Shown one piece after another: positions 1-11,900 of a DNA stretch of 64,000 nucleotides. How positions within the stretch are numbered: the stretch's first letter is position 1; every line of letters begins with the position of its first letter. Where the stretch lies: contig JAZAYU010000086.1 in the NCBI GenBank assembly GCA_038501625.1, positions 2,554,924-2,618,923 on the forward strand. Direction: 5' to 3'. This DNA comes from Corbicula japonica (taxonomy: Eukaryota; Mollusca; Bivalvia; Venerida; Cyrenidae). The position numbers were made by a program, and so were the translations under genes. Below the pieces are notes generated by a model. That model did not search any database and had not been told where the DNA came from. It saw nothing but the letters and a program-made list of their open reading frames with translations.

Positions 1-1836
1 CTTGTCGAAGGCTTGTGTATTGTCAAGAGTATCAAACATCTTCAAGATAATCCGTTGTTTTCCTTTCTAGGCGCGCATATTATATAAAAAGGCGTGAAAA
101 TAACAAGGGTTAATAACTGGGACACGTAATTGTTGTGTGAACAAATAAGAGTCGAGAAGACAATGATTAGGTAATTGTCTGTTTAATTTATTGTTTGAAA
201 CACCCGTTTCTGTCGTTCTTTTGTAATTAATGCTGCAATAACGCCAAATCGGTCGGTATATATAATTATATACATGTTCACGTATGTATTTGATTGAGTT
301 TGTTGAAAAAATATGTTATGAGTAAATAAATTAAAATATTAGATAACATTTAATTTGTTATTTTTATTCTCTAAAATATGTCAAATGTTTCCAAGCAGCA
401 AACATTAGAGTTTGACTAAGAAAAGGCGTTATAACACACTAATTAGAACAAAACTTGTCAAATATGATGATAAAGGTAAAATCCTCTATAAACCGGAATC
501 GTCTCTAAACCGGACTTTTTTCCCTGTCCCGACGGCCACCGGTTTAGGGAGTTTTTACTGTATTATTTTTTCTTATCCACGATTACTGCTAAAACGACAG
601 CTCTCTACCGAAAATTGAAAAAAGGGTTTGGATTAGAATATACAAATCGACTGAATTACGATAAGATTGTAGAATTAAACCCACAACATTCATTATGACT
701 GCGCGATCAAGCATTGCGCGCGTCCGTTTAGAATCCTTGTTTTAAATTAGATAAACCCCTTTCTGTCCGGAGCATTGTGAAAAGGGTCAAGACCAAAATA
801 ATTTTTGTAAAGTAATTTTTATATCAACAAAAATATTTTGTCAAATACACTCTAATCGCGATAACTCGAATACCCAAGGGACCGACATTTGACTTATCGC
901 GTGTTTGAATTTTCCATAACACCTTTCGAGTTTTGATGGTAACGATGTAAAATTTTATGACACATTTGGCACTATTCATTGTACAAAGCGATCGTATGAC
1001 TCAATTGTTTGTTGTAAAAAAGTAATATATGCATATCAGGAATCGCAACACTCAAAAATTACAGCATCCCCACGCAGCGAAAAAGAAGAGAAGAAGAGAG
1101 AGAGCATGTTTTATATCAGTATGTCAATTCAAATAGGACGACACAAACAATTAACGAAGAAGAGAACATTTGGGGTACCGCCTTGGAACGGTCAGTGGCG
1201 TTTTTTTTTTAAAGTAAAGTTTGCTTAATAAAACATGATAATTACTATAAAGCAAGTTATATCATTACAACGACAATTCTTTTTAACAAGCTGACGATGA
1301 ACAATACACTCAAAACGGTCTAGCGGGAAGTCCGAAAAAATAATGGGACATAAATATGTTCGATTTATTGGAGATTTCGAGTTATTCCGTTTCGTGTAAT
1401 CACATCATTTCTTAGTCAAATATATACAAGGATTGTTTTATGTTAAATAAAAAAGGACAGGACGGCAGCCGACTCCGATATAAACCGTCATTTCCAGTTA
1501 TCGTATTTCGAGTTATTACAATTATAAATCAAATATAATAAATAATATTGAATATTGACGACCGAATATTCATAAGAATCAATTCTGGAAAAAGCTGGAA
1601 AATGATAAAATTACGCCTTAAACAGGTTGAAGACGGTGCCAACGCACAAAATAGTGTGTATATGAATTTACGTGAAAAGCACTGGAGTATCGAACAGGAA
1701 CATTTCTTGACATTTTAGTTCAATATTTATTTTTTTTGCGCTAAACTACTTTTGTTCCAGATTTTGGCTGTACATGCGGAAGTAAGAGTTTGGATATAAA
1801 ACTGAAACAAAAAGTACAAATGTTTACCTGGAGTTT
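1..1836. other. Intergenic DNA with a dispersed repeat; no gene recognised
   Basis: AT-rich sequence without a convincing coding exon. A plus-orientation copy of dispersed repeat R1 lies at about 1027-1200 and ends in a T-run. The ORF at 412-618 shows no domain, splice site or similarity that I recognise. A short block at about 850-895 (cgcgataactcgaat) resembles the segment near 53750-53815, so it is probably another low-copy repeat. Confidence 0.5.
1776..1801 (+). promoter_or_regulatory. Conserved upstream block of the GIMAP-like gene: ETS-type site and TATA-like box
   Basis: GCGGAAGT at 1776-1783 fits an ETS-family binding core and recurs 63 bp before the ATG of GIMAP copy 4 and before the extra first exon at 8419. 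A TATAAAA stretch follows at about 1795-1801. The segment ttgttccag just upstream could instead be a splice acceptor, in which case this block is 5' UTR. Confidence 0.35.
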
Positions 1837-4800
1837 ATGGCTTCCAATTATAGTTCTTCAGAAGGTATGTATACTTAAAAATTTGATTCATAATAAATAA
1901 GAAATATCTTTAAAAATAAACGGCGTTGTTGATATTATTTTCATGTAACTATATAATTTAAGAAATTGAGTTCAAGCAGGTGCTGTTCAATAACGAGTAA
2001 TGCAAATTGTAAATTAATTAGAAAATGAAACTACGAATTTAAGAAACCACAAATTGTCACTTTACTTAAGACCACGGATTCCAGTGCACTTACAGTAAGT
2101 CTCTTGTTTCTAAATTATGAAAAATGAAATATTTTCAAAAATATCTTGGCTTAAACATCTTCTTATCAGACACAAAATTAACATTTTAAAATCATACCAC
2201 TGTTATTTGTTAAAGTAAATCAGAGATTTTTAGTAGACTTAGTTAAGTTATTAAAATATTTTACTTGATTTAAGTTCAAAAATGGTTTAAAAAAGTGAAA
2301 TGTGGCATATCAGGAATGGCCACATCCAGCAGATACAGCCTCCCCACACAGCCAAAAAGTATAGAGGAAAAGACTTTTTATAAAATTTTCAAATTCAAAA
2401 TAGGTTTTTTAAAGGAAAATAAATTAATTGAATTTAATCTGATCTTAACGTTAATAGAAAAATGATGTAATTCTTCAATCTACAAATTCACTAATGCATA
2501 TATTTTACATATACCTATAAATGCGACTCATGTGATGCGTGACAAGGTCGTATAAAATCAAAATCAATCAACTTCAACTTCAACTTCAACTTTATACTGC
2601 CCACAATCGTTAACGATTATTACTGGCAGGCGCAGTCGGGAGACAGTGTGTTAGTTAAAACTTTGTTATGTGCACTGTTAAAAAGATAAAAGATCTACAT
2701 AGCTATAGTTAAAAAACATGACAGTAAGGCTAATCAATAGTATCAACATCTCATGAATTTAGTCAATTTTCAGCTTAAGAAATCTTACGCATAAAAATTA
2801 AATCGGTGTGCTCTGGTTAAAAAGAAAAAATATACGTTATGAATTTCATTTGGACGTTAAACATAAATATGCACTAACTCGAATATGTATAACTACTAAA
2901 TCGTATGGTTTTCAGTATGCAATATGTATTCGACAAATACACTACAATTACAATTACACGATACTGTCTTGAAGAGTTATATTTAGATATAGGATTTATT
3001 TAAAATTAGTTTATTAGACCTAACATAAACCCGCAGTGACAAATAATTTGCCGCTGAGCATTCCAAGGCAGTTTCTTTTCGTTAATTATTTGTCTAGTCT
3101 TTATGAAATTGGGCGAATTATAATCTTATGTACGGAGCCCCTAAGATAACATTTAGCATACTTTTTTTCATTTTCCATTCTTTTTTAAGGATTCGTTATT
3201 TCGTTTAAACCAATCCTATTATTTCCATTAAACTAATTAATATTTCGTTTAAACGAAATAATTGGATTCGTTATTAAGTTTAAACGAAATAATATTACGT
3301 TTAAACGAAATAATAGGATTCGTTATTTTTATTTTAACGAAATAATATTTCGTTTAAACGAATTAACGAATCCTATTATATATACATATATTACTTTTTT
3401 ATTGAAGAATGTTTTGTAAAATTTAAAACTCACGTCAACATGTTAACATGTCTGCACTCTCTAGACTCCATGTCACGTGGGTATGTATATTATTTCGTTT
3501 AAACGAAATAACGAATCCTATTATTTCGTTAAAACGAAATATTATTTCGATAAAACGAAATATTATTTCGTTTGAACGAAATATTATTTCGTTAAAAGGA
3601 AATTACGAATCCTATCATTTCGTTTAAACGAAATATTAATTCGTTTTAACGAAATATTAATTCGTTTAAACGAAATAACGAATCCTTAAAAAAGTATGGA
3701 AAATGAAAAAAAAAGTATGCTAAATGTCACCTTAGGGGCTCCGTACTTATGCGATATTGTAATGCCCTGGTGTAATCTGGTTCTGTTTACTTACCTTGCT
3801 TCTTGATCCTCCATCCGTCCAACTTTCTTCGTTGATAGTACTGGCATCACATTCGTATGGAGCTGTTGTTCTTTTAAGAATTAATTAGAACAACTAGCTT
3901 CATGTTAATGCTTTGTCAGTGTTATCCAGGGTTTTCGTGTTTTAATTAGCCATGGCAAATCATCTGAGTGTTTTCACTTCAAGTTTGTTTCTATATCATA
4001 CCTCCTGTGTGTTATCCATGAAAATTATTGTACAGTTTTTTAAAATCCATAGTGATGCACTGTTCCTAACTTAAACTTTACTTAATTATGGTCTTAATCC
4101 TGGAATATCGATGTTTTTCATGTAAGCATGTGCACATTTGTTGTTGTCGGCAGCCATTTTGAATTTGCCTGTGCACCGTTGCTTAGCAACTAAGGAAGCT
4201 GTGACGCGGTGATTGTATAACTTAGTTTGTTTAAAGCGGTAGTTTCAAATGTTCCGTATCAACAAATCCTTAGAAAGCCGACTTAAGGTGTGTTATAAAA
4301 TTGTTTTAATAGTTAAAATGAATAGTATACATTAAATAGGTCATTTTCATGTATTTTGCTATGTGCACAATTGTTCTGCACATAAAGTGTGTACAGCGTT
4401 CGTGCGTTGTGCAGTTGCAGTTCACACGTTGTGCGATGCGCACAGCACAATTTTTGTGTGCCGGATGTGCATTGCACAGCGGGGGGTGCGCTGTGCAACC
4501 TCTTTTAGTATATAAACCCTGGTTGACATTTTCCGGGGACTCCAACGCTTCAAAAACGCATTACCCTTGTTTCGCACGCTCTTCAGTTTTATTGTAAAGG
4601 TGTGCGCCTTTAATAATTTAAATTGCATTCTAGTAAATATTTTAAAGATTTCCAGTAAAGTTTTAAAGCATATTTGTCTTTAAAAAGAGAGTTATTATTG
4701 TTAACGCAGGCAGATTTGTAAATTTTTTAAAGTAAAATTCGTACATTTGCTTCAGGTGTATAGAATCTAAAGAACTATTTATATTTCATGCTTACGGCAC

Positions 4801-6469
4801 CCTGTATTTTTTGAAACTTGTATAAGGCTCTGCCACGGGGTTTAGAGTTTAGTGTTGAGCAGTAGTTAGTTGAGTAATCGAGTCTATTGATATAAGTTTG
4901 TTTTGCCAAATTAAACATTTCATTGACAGTTAGGTAGCGTCTTTGTTTTGCTTGAGTTAAATAATACCAACCTCCAATCCCGTACCCTTCCCATTAAATT
5001 AAGCCTTATTTAAGTTGGAGTCCAAACCGTCCATCTAGCCCCGTTATAAAGATACGCTGCAATCAAAGCCGTTTTTCAACCGGGGGAAACACCACCACGG
5101 AAGAGGCCCGGCCTACATTGCAACCAACTTGCTGTTTGGTGGAGAGCTGTGGTGACTGATTAGAATCCTGAATAGGAGCGGAGCTTCCGAGCCGCACACC
5201 ACCTGACAAGCCACCCGGAGGCGCACAACAAGAGCTGTGGTGACTGATTAGAATCTTGACCTGGAGCGGAGCAAACCGAGCCGCACACCATCTGACAAGC
5301 CACCCCGGAGGCGCGCAACAATATCTTTACATATCCACTTTTTTAAATGTTTTGGCAGTATTTGTTTTAACAATGTGGCTACTCCCCTTTAAGATAAATT
5401 AAGGTTAGGGGAGGCTGTTTTTTTCTAAATATGGCGATTTCTGATATGCATATTCCATCGTTTTTGAATGAAACTAAACACACTCAATGTGGAAATCTTG
5501 TATACTTGGTTAAGAAGTGTTGTTTTTTTAATCACACATATTTTGTTCACATCCAAACTGTGCTCAACATATTATAATTTGATATCAAGAAACAATAATT
5601 TTATGCAAAAATTGTTAAATGTACATAACATTGTTAAATGTAATTTGAATTGCCGTTCAAAAAATGTCTTATGTTGTTTTTGTCAAGTTTTACAATATGT
5701 TAGATACATGACTGTTTATTTTTAGTTTGTTCCCGACCGTTCCAAGACGGTTACACGATGTGTTCTCTTTTTCGTTTACTGTGATATCTGTTGTTTAATT
5801 GATCTTCTTATAAACTCATGGTGTTGTTCCTCTTTACGTTTTGTCTGCATGGAGAGACTGTGTTTCTGGGTGTGGCAATTCCTAATATGCACATTTCACT
5901 TTTTGTGAGTTACTCGTATTAACATATTTTCTACCATATTATTTTCATAATTATATGAAAGCCGAATATTATTTATCACAGATGAAATAACACCCGTGGA
6001 ATGTGGAAATCTTATTATAATTGACGATACTACAGGTGAAAGAATTCCAAACAAACCTATCTTCAATGATAATCAATATGCAAGTGACATCCTAATTTCC
6101 GGAGAACATTATGCAAGTGACAACCAAGTTTCCGGGAAAAAATATGCAAGTGACAACCAAGTTTCCGGGAAACAATATACAAGTGACAACCAAGATTCCG
6201 GAGAACAATATGCAAGTGGCGACCAAGTTTCCGGGAAACAATATGAGAATTACAACCCACTTGAGGTTTCCGGGGAACAATATGCAAGTGACAACCAAGT
6301 TTCCGGAGAACAAGATACAAGTGACGACCAAGTTTCCGGGGAACAATATGTGAATGACATCCTAATAGACAGAGAAATTTCTTCAAGTGACAACAAATCT
6401 TCCGAAAAACAATCTGAAAGTTACACTCCAACTACCAGAGAAAAATCTGCAGATTGCTTTTGCTGCTAA
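1837..6469 (+). CDS. Candidate GIMAP-derived gene without a GTPase domain (two exons)
   Basis: Exon 1 is 1837-1864 (MASNYSSSE plus one base, donor gtatgt). It matches the first exons of the GIMAP copies downstream, with the same GGAGTTT before the ATG. A second exon, 5982-6469, follows the acceptor atttatcacag and begins in the phase that exon 1 leaves. The join gives 171 residues. After the junction the protein reads DEITPVECGN, the same place as DDETQVICGN in the tail of copy 2, so this is the start of the GIMAP C-terminal tail. No P-loop or AIG1 exon is visible between 1865 and 5981. The product would be the N-terminal leader, an acidic repeat tail and a final CFCC, with Cys at position -4 as in the intact copies. 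Transcription is unproven; the exons could instead be leftovers of a deleted gene. Confidence 0.5.
3131..3745. mobile_element. Foldback transposable element filled with TTTCGTTTAAACGAAA palindromes
   Basis: About 75 bp at each end are inverted copies, starting TACGGAGCCCC on the left and ending GGGGCTCCGTA on the right. The 6-bp direct repeat CTTATG (3125-3130 and 3746-3751) looks like a target-site duplication. The interior is nearly all variants of a palindromic unit built around TTTCGTTTAAACGAAA, in two blocks separated by about 110 bp of unrelated sequence (3372-3486). It has no coding capacity, so any transposition would need an enzyme from elsewhere. Confidence 0.85.
4340..4560 (+). promoter_or_regulatory. 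TGTGC/GCACA-rich cluster followed by a TATA box
   Basis: From about 4360 to 4500 there are many short TGTGCA, TTGTGC and GCACA words on both strands, able to pair with each other. TATATAAA follows at about 4509-4516. This could be a promoter of a retroelement LTR or of an unrecognised transcript. No open frame, primer-binding site or partner LTR was found, so the assignment is tentative. Confidence 0.25.
5142..5321. repeat. Tandem duplication, two units of about 88 bp
   Basis: A GC-richer block beginning gagctgtggtgactgatta is repeated at about 5142 and 5231 with a few differences. Both units contain ggagcggagc and gagccgcacacca. It resembles an untranslated leader of a retroelement, but no protein-coding part is present. 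Confidence 0.6.
5726..5912 (-). repeat. Dispersed repeat R1, minus orientation
   Basis: This matches the reverse complement of 15546-15790 and 62312-62532. R1 in plus orientation begins aaatatgcatatcaggaat and ends in a ggtgcaccaacct region. It sits 70 bp before the tail exon at 5982. Confidence 0.6.
5982..6469 (+). CDS. GIMAP-like C-terminal tail exon with 11-residue repeats
   Basis: This open exon starts with the conserved GIMAP tail block (CGNLIIIDDTTGERIPN). About ten imperfect copies of an 11-residue unit close to SGEQYASDNQV (33 bp) follow from about 6070 to 6370. The end is ADCFCC and TAA. The units differ by substitutions but keep the frame; one carries a three-residue insertion (PLE). 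The block is hydrophilic and rich in Ser, Asp, Asn and Gln. ORFs on other frames and the opposite strand here are by-products of the 33-bp period. Confidence 0.6.
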
Positions 6470-6927
6470 AAAGTATCAACAATAGATACCAGATTCTAAT
6501 TGTTAAATACTGCTTGTAAAATAATATAGAATAAAATTGATTATGCGGCATTAAAACAGCAAAAAATCGTTTCAGCATTAAGTGTCTTCTAATGCAATTG
6601 TCTTCGTCTCTACAATTTTAAGACATTGAAAACAAATTAAAGTACAATATAAAAAGAATATTAATACATTTTCATTTTTTTTAGTTTTATTTCGGGTTAT
6701 TTAAATGGTTCAGTTTAAACAAAAAAGCACCAACCGTTGCGAACAGATATTTGGTTTGCTAATTTTAAGTTGGATAATATTGAAACAAGAGGAAATCCAA
6801 AACGAAATTATCCACTTCCGAACCTTTTTTGTTATTTCGTGTTTAAAAATAAAAAAAAATAAAAATAAGAGATTAACTTTGATTACTTCCCCTTGCAATC
6901 AGTGTATTAATTGCATCAAAATCAAAG

Positions 6928-7265
6928 TTGAGGTAACACAAGGGCTTTGTGAAAATCTTCAAATATTTGACTTTACAACAAATGCAACAATGCCGAACAC
7001 ATTAAGCATTTATGCACATATATGTTCTGAAAAAAAGATCAGGAAAGGACAAATTAAAAAACAATGCATCATTATATCAATGTTTCGGAGAAGAAATGTC
7101 ACAGAAAATGTCTTTACTGAGAGACTATTCACAACAACATGTTAGCTCGTTACTCAGCCGAACGATATTGAGAGCGTTTCAACGATTGGGAAAACAATTT
7201 CCGGAGAAGAATTAGAAAACGGATGTGACACTCCGGACGAAAATTCAGTAGCTAAAGACAACTAA
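6928..7265 (+). pseudogene. Decayed GIMAP C-terminal tail
   Basis: The reading CENLQIFDFTTNATMPNT lines up with the conserved tail block of the intact copies (CGNLSIYDARTNERIPNT in copy 2). DNA similarity to the copy 1 tail continues (gaagaaatgtcacagaaaatg against gaaggtgtgtccgataaaatg) up to the part matching GEELGSDSAAGDS. The frame shifts between these matches, and the end with the CaaX-like box is missing. It is therefore a relic of another GIMAP copy closest to copy 1. The open frame 6705-7145 covers part of it by chance. Confidence 0.65.
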
Positions 7266-7723
7266 CTAAAGATAAGTAGCTAGGTTGTTAAATGTTATAA
7301 ATCGTTGTCATCTGAAAGTGAAATAAGTGTAATCATGAAATCGATCACATGTAAACATTTTCAAACCCAGCAAACGTCGTAAAATGTAAATCACTTCAAC
7401 ATAAAGGCTTTGGGTCAACATTAACTAAACAATTAGCACATTGTCAGCTAATTTTATTTATAACTTTTCTTCTAAAATCTTTCATTTGATTACGAGTATG
7501 GAACAGGTTGGTAGAAAAACGCTATGACAAAAAATGTCACCATTATAGCATGAAATTGTTTTTGTTACCATTACATTAAGTTAATAATATTTAAGTAAAG
7601 ACTCTATTACAGCAAATCTTTTAAAGTTACATATTGATTATTTATATTTTTGAAAGTTTTTTTATAGCTTTCGATTACCTCCCCTGTCAAGTCACTTGAT
7701 GTTTTTTCATATCTTTCCGATAA

Positions 7724-8217
7724 GGCCATAGAAAAAAATTATTAAATTCTCATCCGGATTTTGTGAAAAAAGGGGCGGGTGGATACTTTTTAATTTTTAT
7801 TTTTCATTAACGAAATACCTGAGAAGAGAAGTAAAAACTAAATTAAAATTTTGAGAAAATGGCATTTATAGTTACCAGAACCTTAAGTGTAGAATATTCG
7901 TCCATCTTTTAAATTTCTTCCAAACAATCATGGAAACAACTTACAAAAGTAGCAGGTTGGTGCCTATTCTTGCTTGAAAAGCCAAACCAGTATTTAATAG
8001 TGACACTATCACCTTCGGTAAGCTTTGAAATGAAGAACATTTTATTTTATTATTGTCGGCCATATTTTTTCCTTATCCGGAATGGTCTAAAACCCTTTCT
8101 GTCCGAAACAGAATATGTTCTGATTTTTTCACAACAAATTTTTTGGGGGGGGGGGGGGCGGGTGGTTTTAGACAGGGGCGGACGGGGATGAGAATCTAAA
8201 ATATTTTTTCTATTGCC
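7724..8217. mobile_element. Short inverted-repeat element, PIF/Harbinger-like (494 bp)
   Basis: The ends are GGCCATAGAAAA on the left and TTTTTCTATTGCC on the right, and the similarity extends about 60 bp inward to gcgggtgg. TAA flanks both sides (7721-7723 and 8218-8220). It is a relative of the longer element at 56917-58853. A 3-bp TAA duplication with GGCC-type ends suggests PIF/Harbinger. It encodes no transposase. Confidence 0.7.
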
Positions 8218-8418
8218 TAAGTACCTGACACAAAACATTTTAATGATTAATACAAACGCTTAAATTTAAAATATTTCAGGTATGAAATAAACCTTTTAAA
8301 ATTAGCTACCCAGATAGATAACTCAACCCACTCACAAGCATGCGGAAGTAAAAGATATCATACATTGAATTGAGAACAAAATGATAAAATCGTTGATTAA
8401 TTAAAGTGGATGGACTAA

Positions 8419-8443
8419 ATGGCTTTAGAGAGAACTGCAGAAG
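8419..8443 (+). CDS. Extra GIMAP-type first exon (MALERTAE)
   Basis: An ATG followed by eight codons ends gaag before the donor gtgtgc in phase 1, as in the other GIMAP first exons, but it is one codon shorter. GCGGAAGT lies 77 bp upstream (8342-8349) within a block resembling the leaders of copies 0 and 4. It could be an alternative start for copy 1 or the relic of a lost gene. Confidence 0.45.
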
Positions 8444-8750
8444 GTGTGCACACAATCCCGTTCCGGAATTTTTTTTATCCAACCCTGTAAACCATATTAA
8501 TTATCAGAACCAATGGTTTTATGAAAAAAGATATAACAGACATTTACAATTTTATTCAGATTATCAATGAACGAACGTCACCAACGTCGATATTCTGCAA
8601 GAGAGGCGTACCTATATTCAAGAGTGGGCACGTCGTGAGAAAAGTGTCTTTGGTGATATTTTAGACTTTTTTTGTAACTATACTTCCCGTCAAACTAAAA
8701 AATTACTACCAGGTGTAAATGATTGACAATGTATTTATCAGATCATATAT

Positions 8751-8951
8751 TCAGTACTGTTATCAGTAAAATAACCCGTTATCTATGTCGTGCAGTGATG
8801 ATAACGGATATCAGGGCTATCCGATCAACTTTTTTTTTTTTTTGGGGGGGGGGTGGGGGGGCTGTCCCAGTTAGGTCAATTGGTTGCGTCGTCGCAATTG
8901 CAGGGCTAGCGCTATCGCCGTGACGGTGCGGGTTCGATCCGAGTTAGAGGC
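8751..8951 (+). repeat. tRNA-derived SINE
   Basis: A 5' module starting tcagtactgttatcag is followed by a tRNA-like part with a degenerate A box (ttaggtcaattgg) and a good B box (ggttcgatcc, about 8930-8939). T and G homopolymers separate the two parts. Related copies are at 19555-19984 and, inverted, at 36770-37065. Confidence 0.7.
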
Positions 8952-11900
8952 ATTATCGTTTTTAATTAAAAGTTTTACTTTTGAAGGAATTTGAAAAAAA
9001 AACAACAACATTATAATTTAGATCAGGAAAACACTTCCACTGTTTGCCACCGTTAAACCTTTTTCTGGTTTTCGGCAAATTTTCCTACTGCTGTCTGCTT
9101 AAACAATTTTAAAAATTTGATCAAATAAACATCAGGTTGTATCTAAAAGGAAATCATTTGAAAAATTCAGTTTCTTATAAAATTATGTTTTCCATGACGC
9201 GACAAACAAGTAAGATATCCTTTTAAGTTTTTTCGTGGGCTTAAAAGTAATTTGTTCTTTTGATTTTTTTTCAGATATTTAATTTTTCATATTTTGGCAG
9301 CAGAAAAAGCCTGATAAGACAGTAAGTTACCAACAAATTGCAACAATGTACAAGTTCTATATTGCCATGCCGAATTGTTTCAATTTCATCAATGTTAAAG
9401 CGCTTGAACCTGAATTTCTTTCAAAAATCAACCCGATCCCACATTATTACGTTTGACCCGATATTATATATGTATGTGGGTGTTTTTTGAACGCAATTCA
9501 GGTTCCAGTGGTTAAAGCTTCGGTAAAAGTGTTAACTTTATATTGACGGCCAGTATATATTTGGAAAGAACTACATATTAAAATTGATTTATGTTTAGAT
9601 TTTGTTATTCAATTTAACTAGGTAACGCTATTTTAATCGCGAAACCCATAGTAAGCTATTGAATCTGCTAAACTTTATTTCGTCTCTTCTAGGGTTGACG
9701 TCCGCTGTCTGAAAATTGTTCCCCTGATGAACCCTATTCCATAGATGTATTAATTTTCTGTTGTTTTCTTACATATCAACCAGTCGTTATCAAGCTTCGT
9801 TAAGCATTTTAAGTGCATGCCACTTATTATTCGTAATGATTTATTCACAATATTTAATGAACTTAACTTACTGCATATATTAATTTATTGATTGTAAAAC
9901 AAGTGCGACGATAGTAAAGTCGACCCAGAGGTGTTCCAAATCATGACCACATTTATAATAAGTAGTGTAAATCATTACAAAATCGGTACAAACCAACTAT
10001 GAAACCGAAACAAAGAGAAGAAATGAAATCTTTACCATTGTAGCTGGAGTTTATGGCTTTTAGAATTCTAAATGATGATGGTATGTATATCTGAAGTTTT
10101 TATTTAAGTTTACATACAATTGTTTAGTAAATGATCATTTTTGTTCAGATGTTAAAGATAGCTTATACAAAGAGTTTTCAAATTGTTGCTTCGTATACTT
10201 CTGTGTAAAATGTAGACTGTTTAAATAAAGCTAACACAAAGAGTTTTTTAATTGTCATTCATCATTGATTTAAAATAATCTTTGTTTTTCTTTCCAGCTT
10301 TCGTATTAAAGAATTTTCTTGGTCAAAAACAAAATTGATAATCCAGTGTTTGAAATCTAAGCAAAGTTTCAATAAAATTACGACTGTTAATTTTTTTATC
10401 GTTCGTAACAATCTTGTAGGGATTTCGTAACAAGTCGTAGCAGACCATTGTCGAAATCCAAAGCAACTTCAGTTGGTAACGTAAGCATCCCGTAACGATT
10501 AGACACTATTGTGGCGTGTTGAACACGATAGCAGCCTGTGATCGCTTTGATAGCCCACATGCGTGCAGTCATTGTTTGCGTTTAAATGTATCAAACAATT
10601 AAAAAGATAGAATGCAAGATAGGTTCGTAAAACAAGTTTGTCCCAGTTGTTAGAATGTAAGTTGAATGTAAGAGAGTATCACTGTTGTATGCGTGAACTT
10701 AATATTCATAGCCATAAAACAAAAACTTAACTACACATGAAGCCATTAATACGAATACAAATCTAAAAAACTCTACAAAGTTTAAGAGGACAAAGAGGAA
10801 TTTTGAAATATCGTTCAGCCAGGCGGCTTAACCGTGCAGTCTTATATTTTAAAGTACCCTATTGACAAAAAATGTAAATTAGTAAATAAAAACTTTAAAT
10901 CGTTACGAATTCGGGAAGCACACGTTCTATTGTTCTCTTGTCGCTTAATTACTCCTTTATTCAACAGTGATTCCATCTTTCGGCATTCCCATGTTAAGAT
11001 TTATCGAACAAAGTTGTAATACGGGTCTGAAAGCTCTTATCTTCTTTTTTTACACGGGTTAATGTCCTCATGGCTTGAACATTTTTAACCAGCGAAGCTG
11101 GTTTTACTAATCACAATTCTGAAATCCGTATAAAACCAAAACGAGGCACTGGCAACCGGCGATTTACGCATTTCAGAGTTATCAGAGCAAGCAAAGTAGT
11201 CCAAGTTTCCTGTTACGTGTTAAAGTTGGCTCGTGCCACGTTAGTATCGCTAAAGGAATACTTGACTGCTTCACTGCGCTCTCCCTAATTCAGAACATAA
11301 TCGACAACAGAAAACCAATTTTATCTAGGGGTTGTAGCCGCCAGGGATTCTTTAGCGAGCCACAGATGTGTTACCTTTAGGTAGAGATATAAACGATATT
11401 CCCGATGTTATTTTATTACAATAGCTTAATATTAATTCTGAAATATTTAATATATCTTTTTCTGCTAATTAGAAGCTCAAAATAACAGTGAAAACATTTT
11501 CTTCATTTTGTCATTTTAATACCATTTCAATATTGGACGTTTGTTCCGCTGCTGAACTGTTTGTTTCACTTTTTTTATTTTTATCATTAACAATAACGAT
11601 AATGATAAAATTCCATCTTAGCATATTTTTCTTCAATTGTCCACTTTATGAAATAAATGCGCAAATGCTTTCACTTGAAATTTTCAAGACATATTGCGAA
11701 CATTTGTTTATTATTTGATGATAGGCGTTCATGATTGTTGTCAATCATTGAACATAAAGCAATCATCATTGCTGAATATTTTTATATAATGGATTTTCAC
11801 ATATAAGCGTGAACAGTAAACCGTAAACTATTGAGATGTGTAAAATTTTACATATTAAAACTAGTATACCGGATAATATTCGTACAGAAATAGGGAAATG

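Noticed and set aside
6063..6431. Minus-strand ORF of 122 residues and plus-frame ORF 6111-6353 with strong peptide repeats
   Set aside because: They are the other frames of the 33-bp minisatellite in the GIMAP tail exon; a multiple-of-three period opens several frames at once.
8862..8951. Possible true tRNA gene
   Set aside because: A and B boxes are present, but the ends cannot form an acceptor stem and the module recurs with a SINE 5' part.
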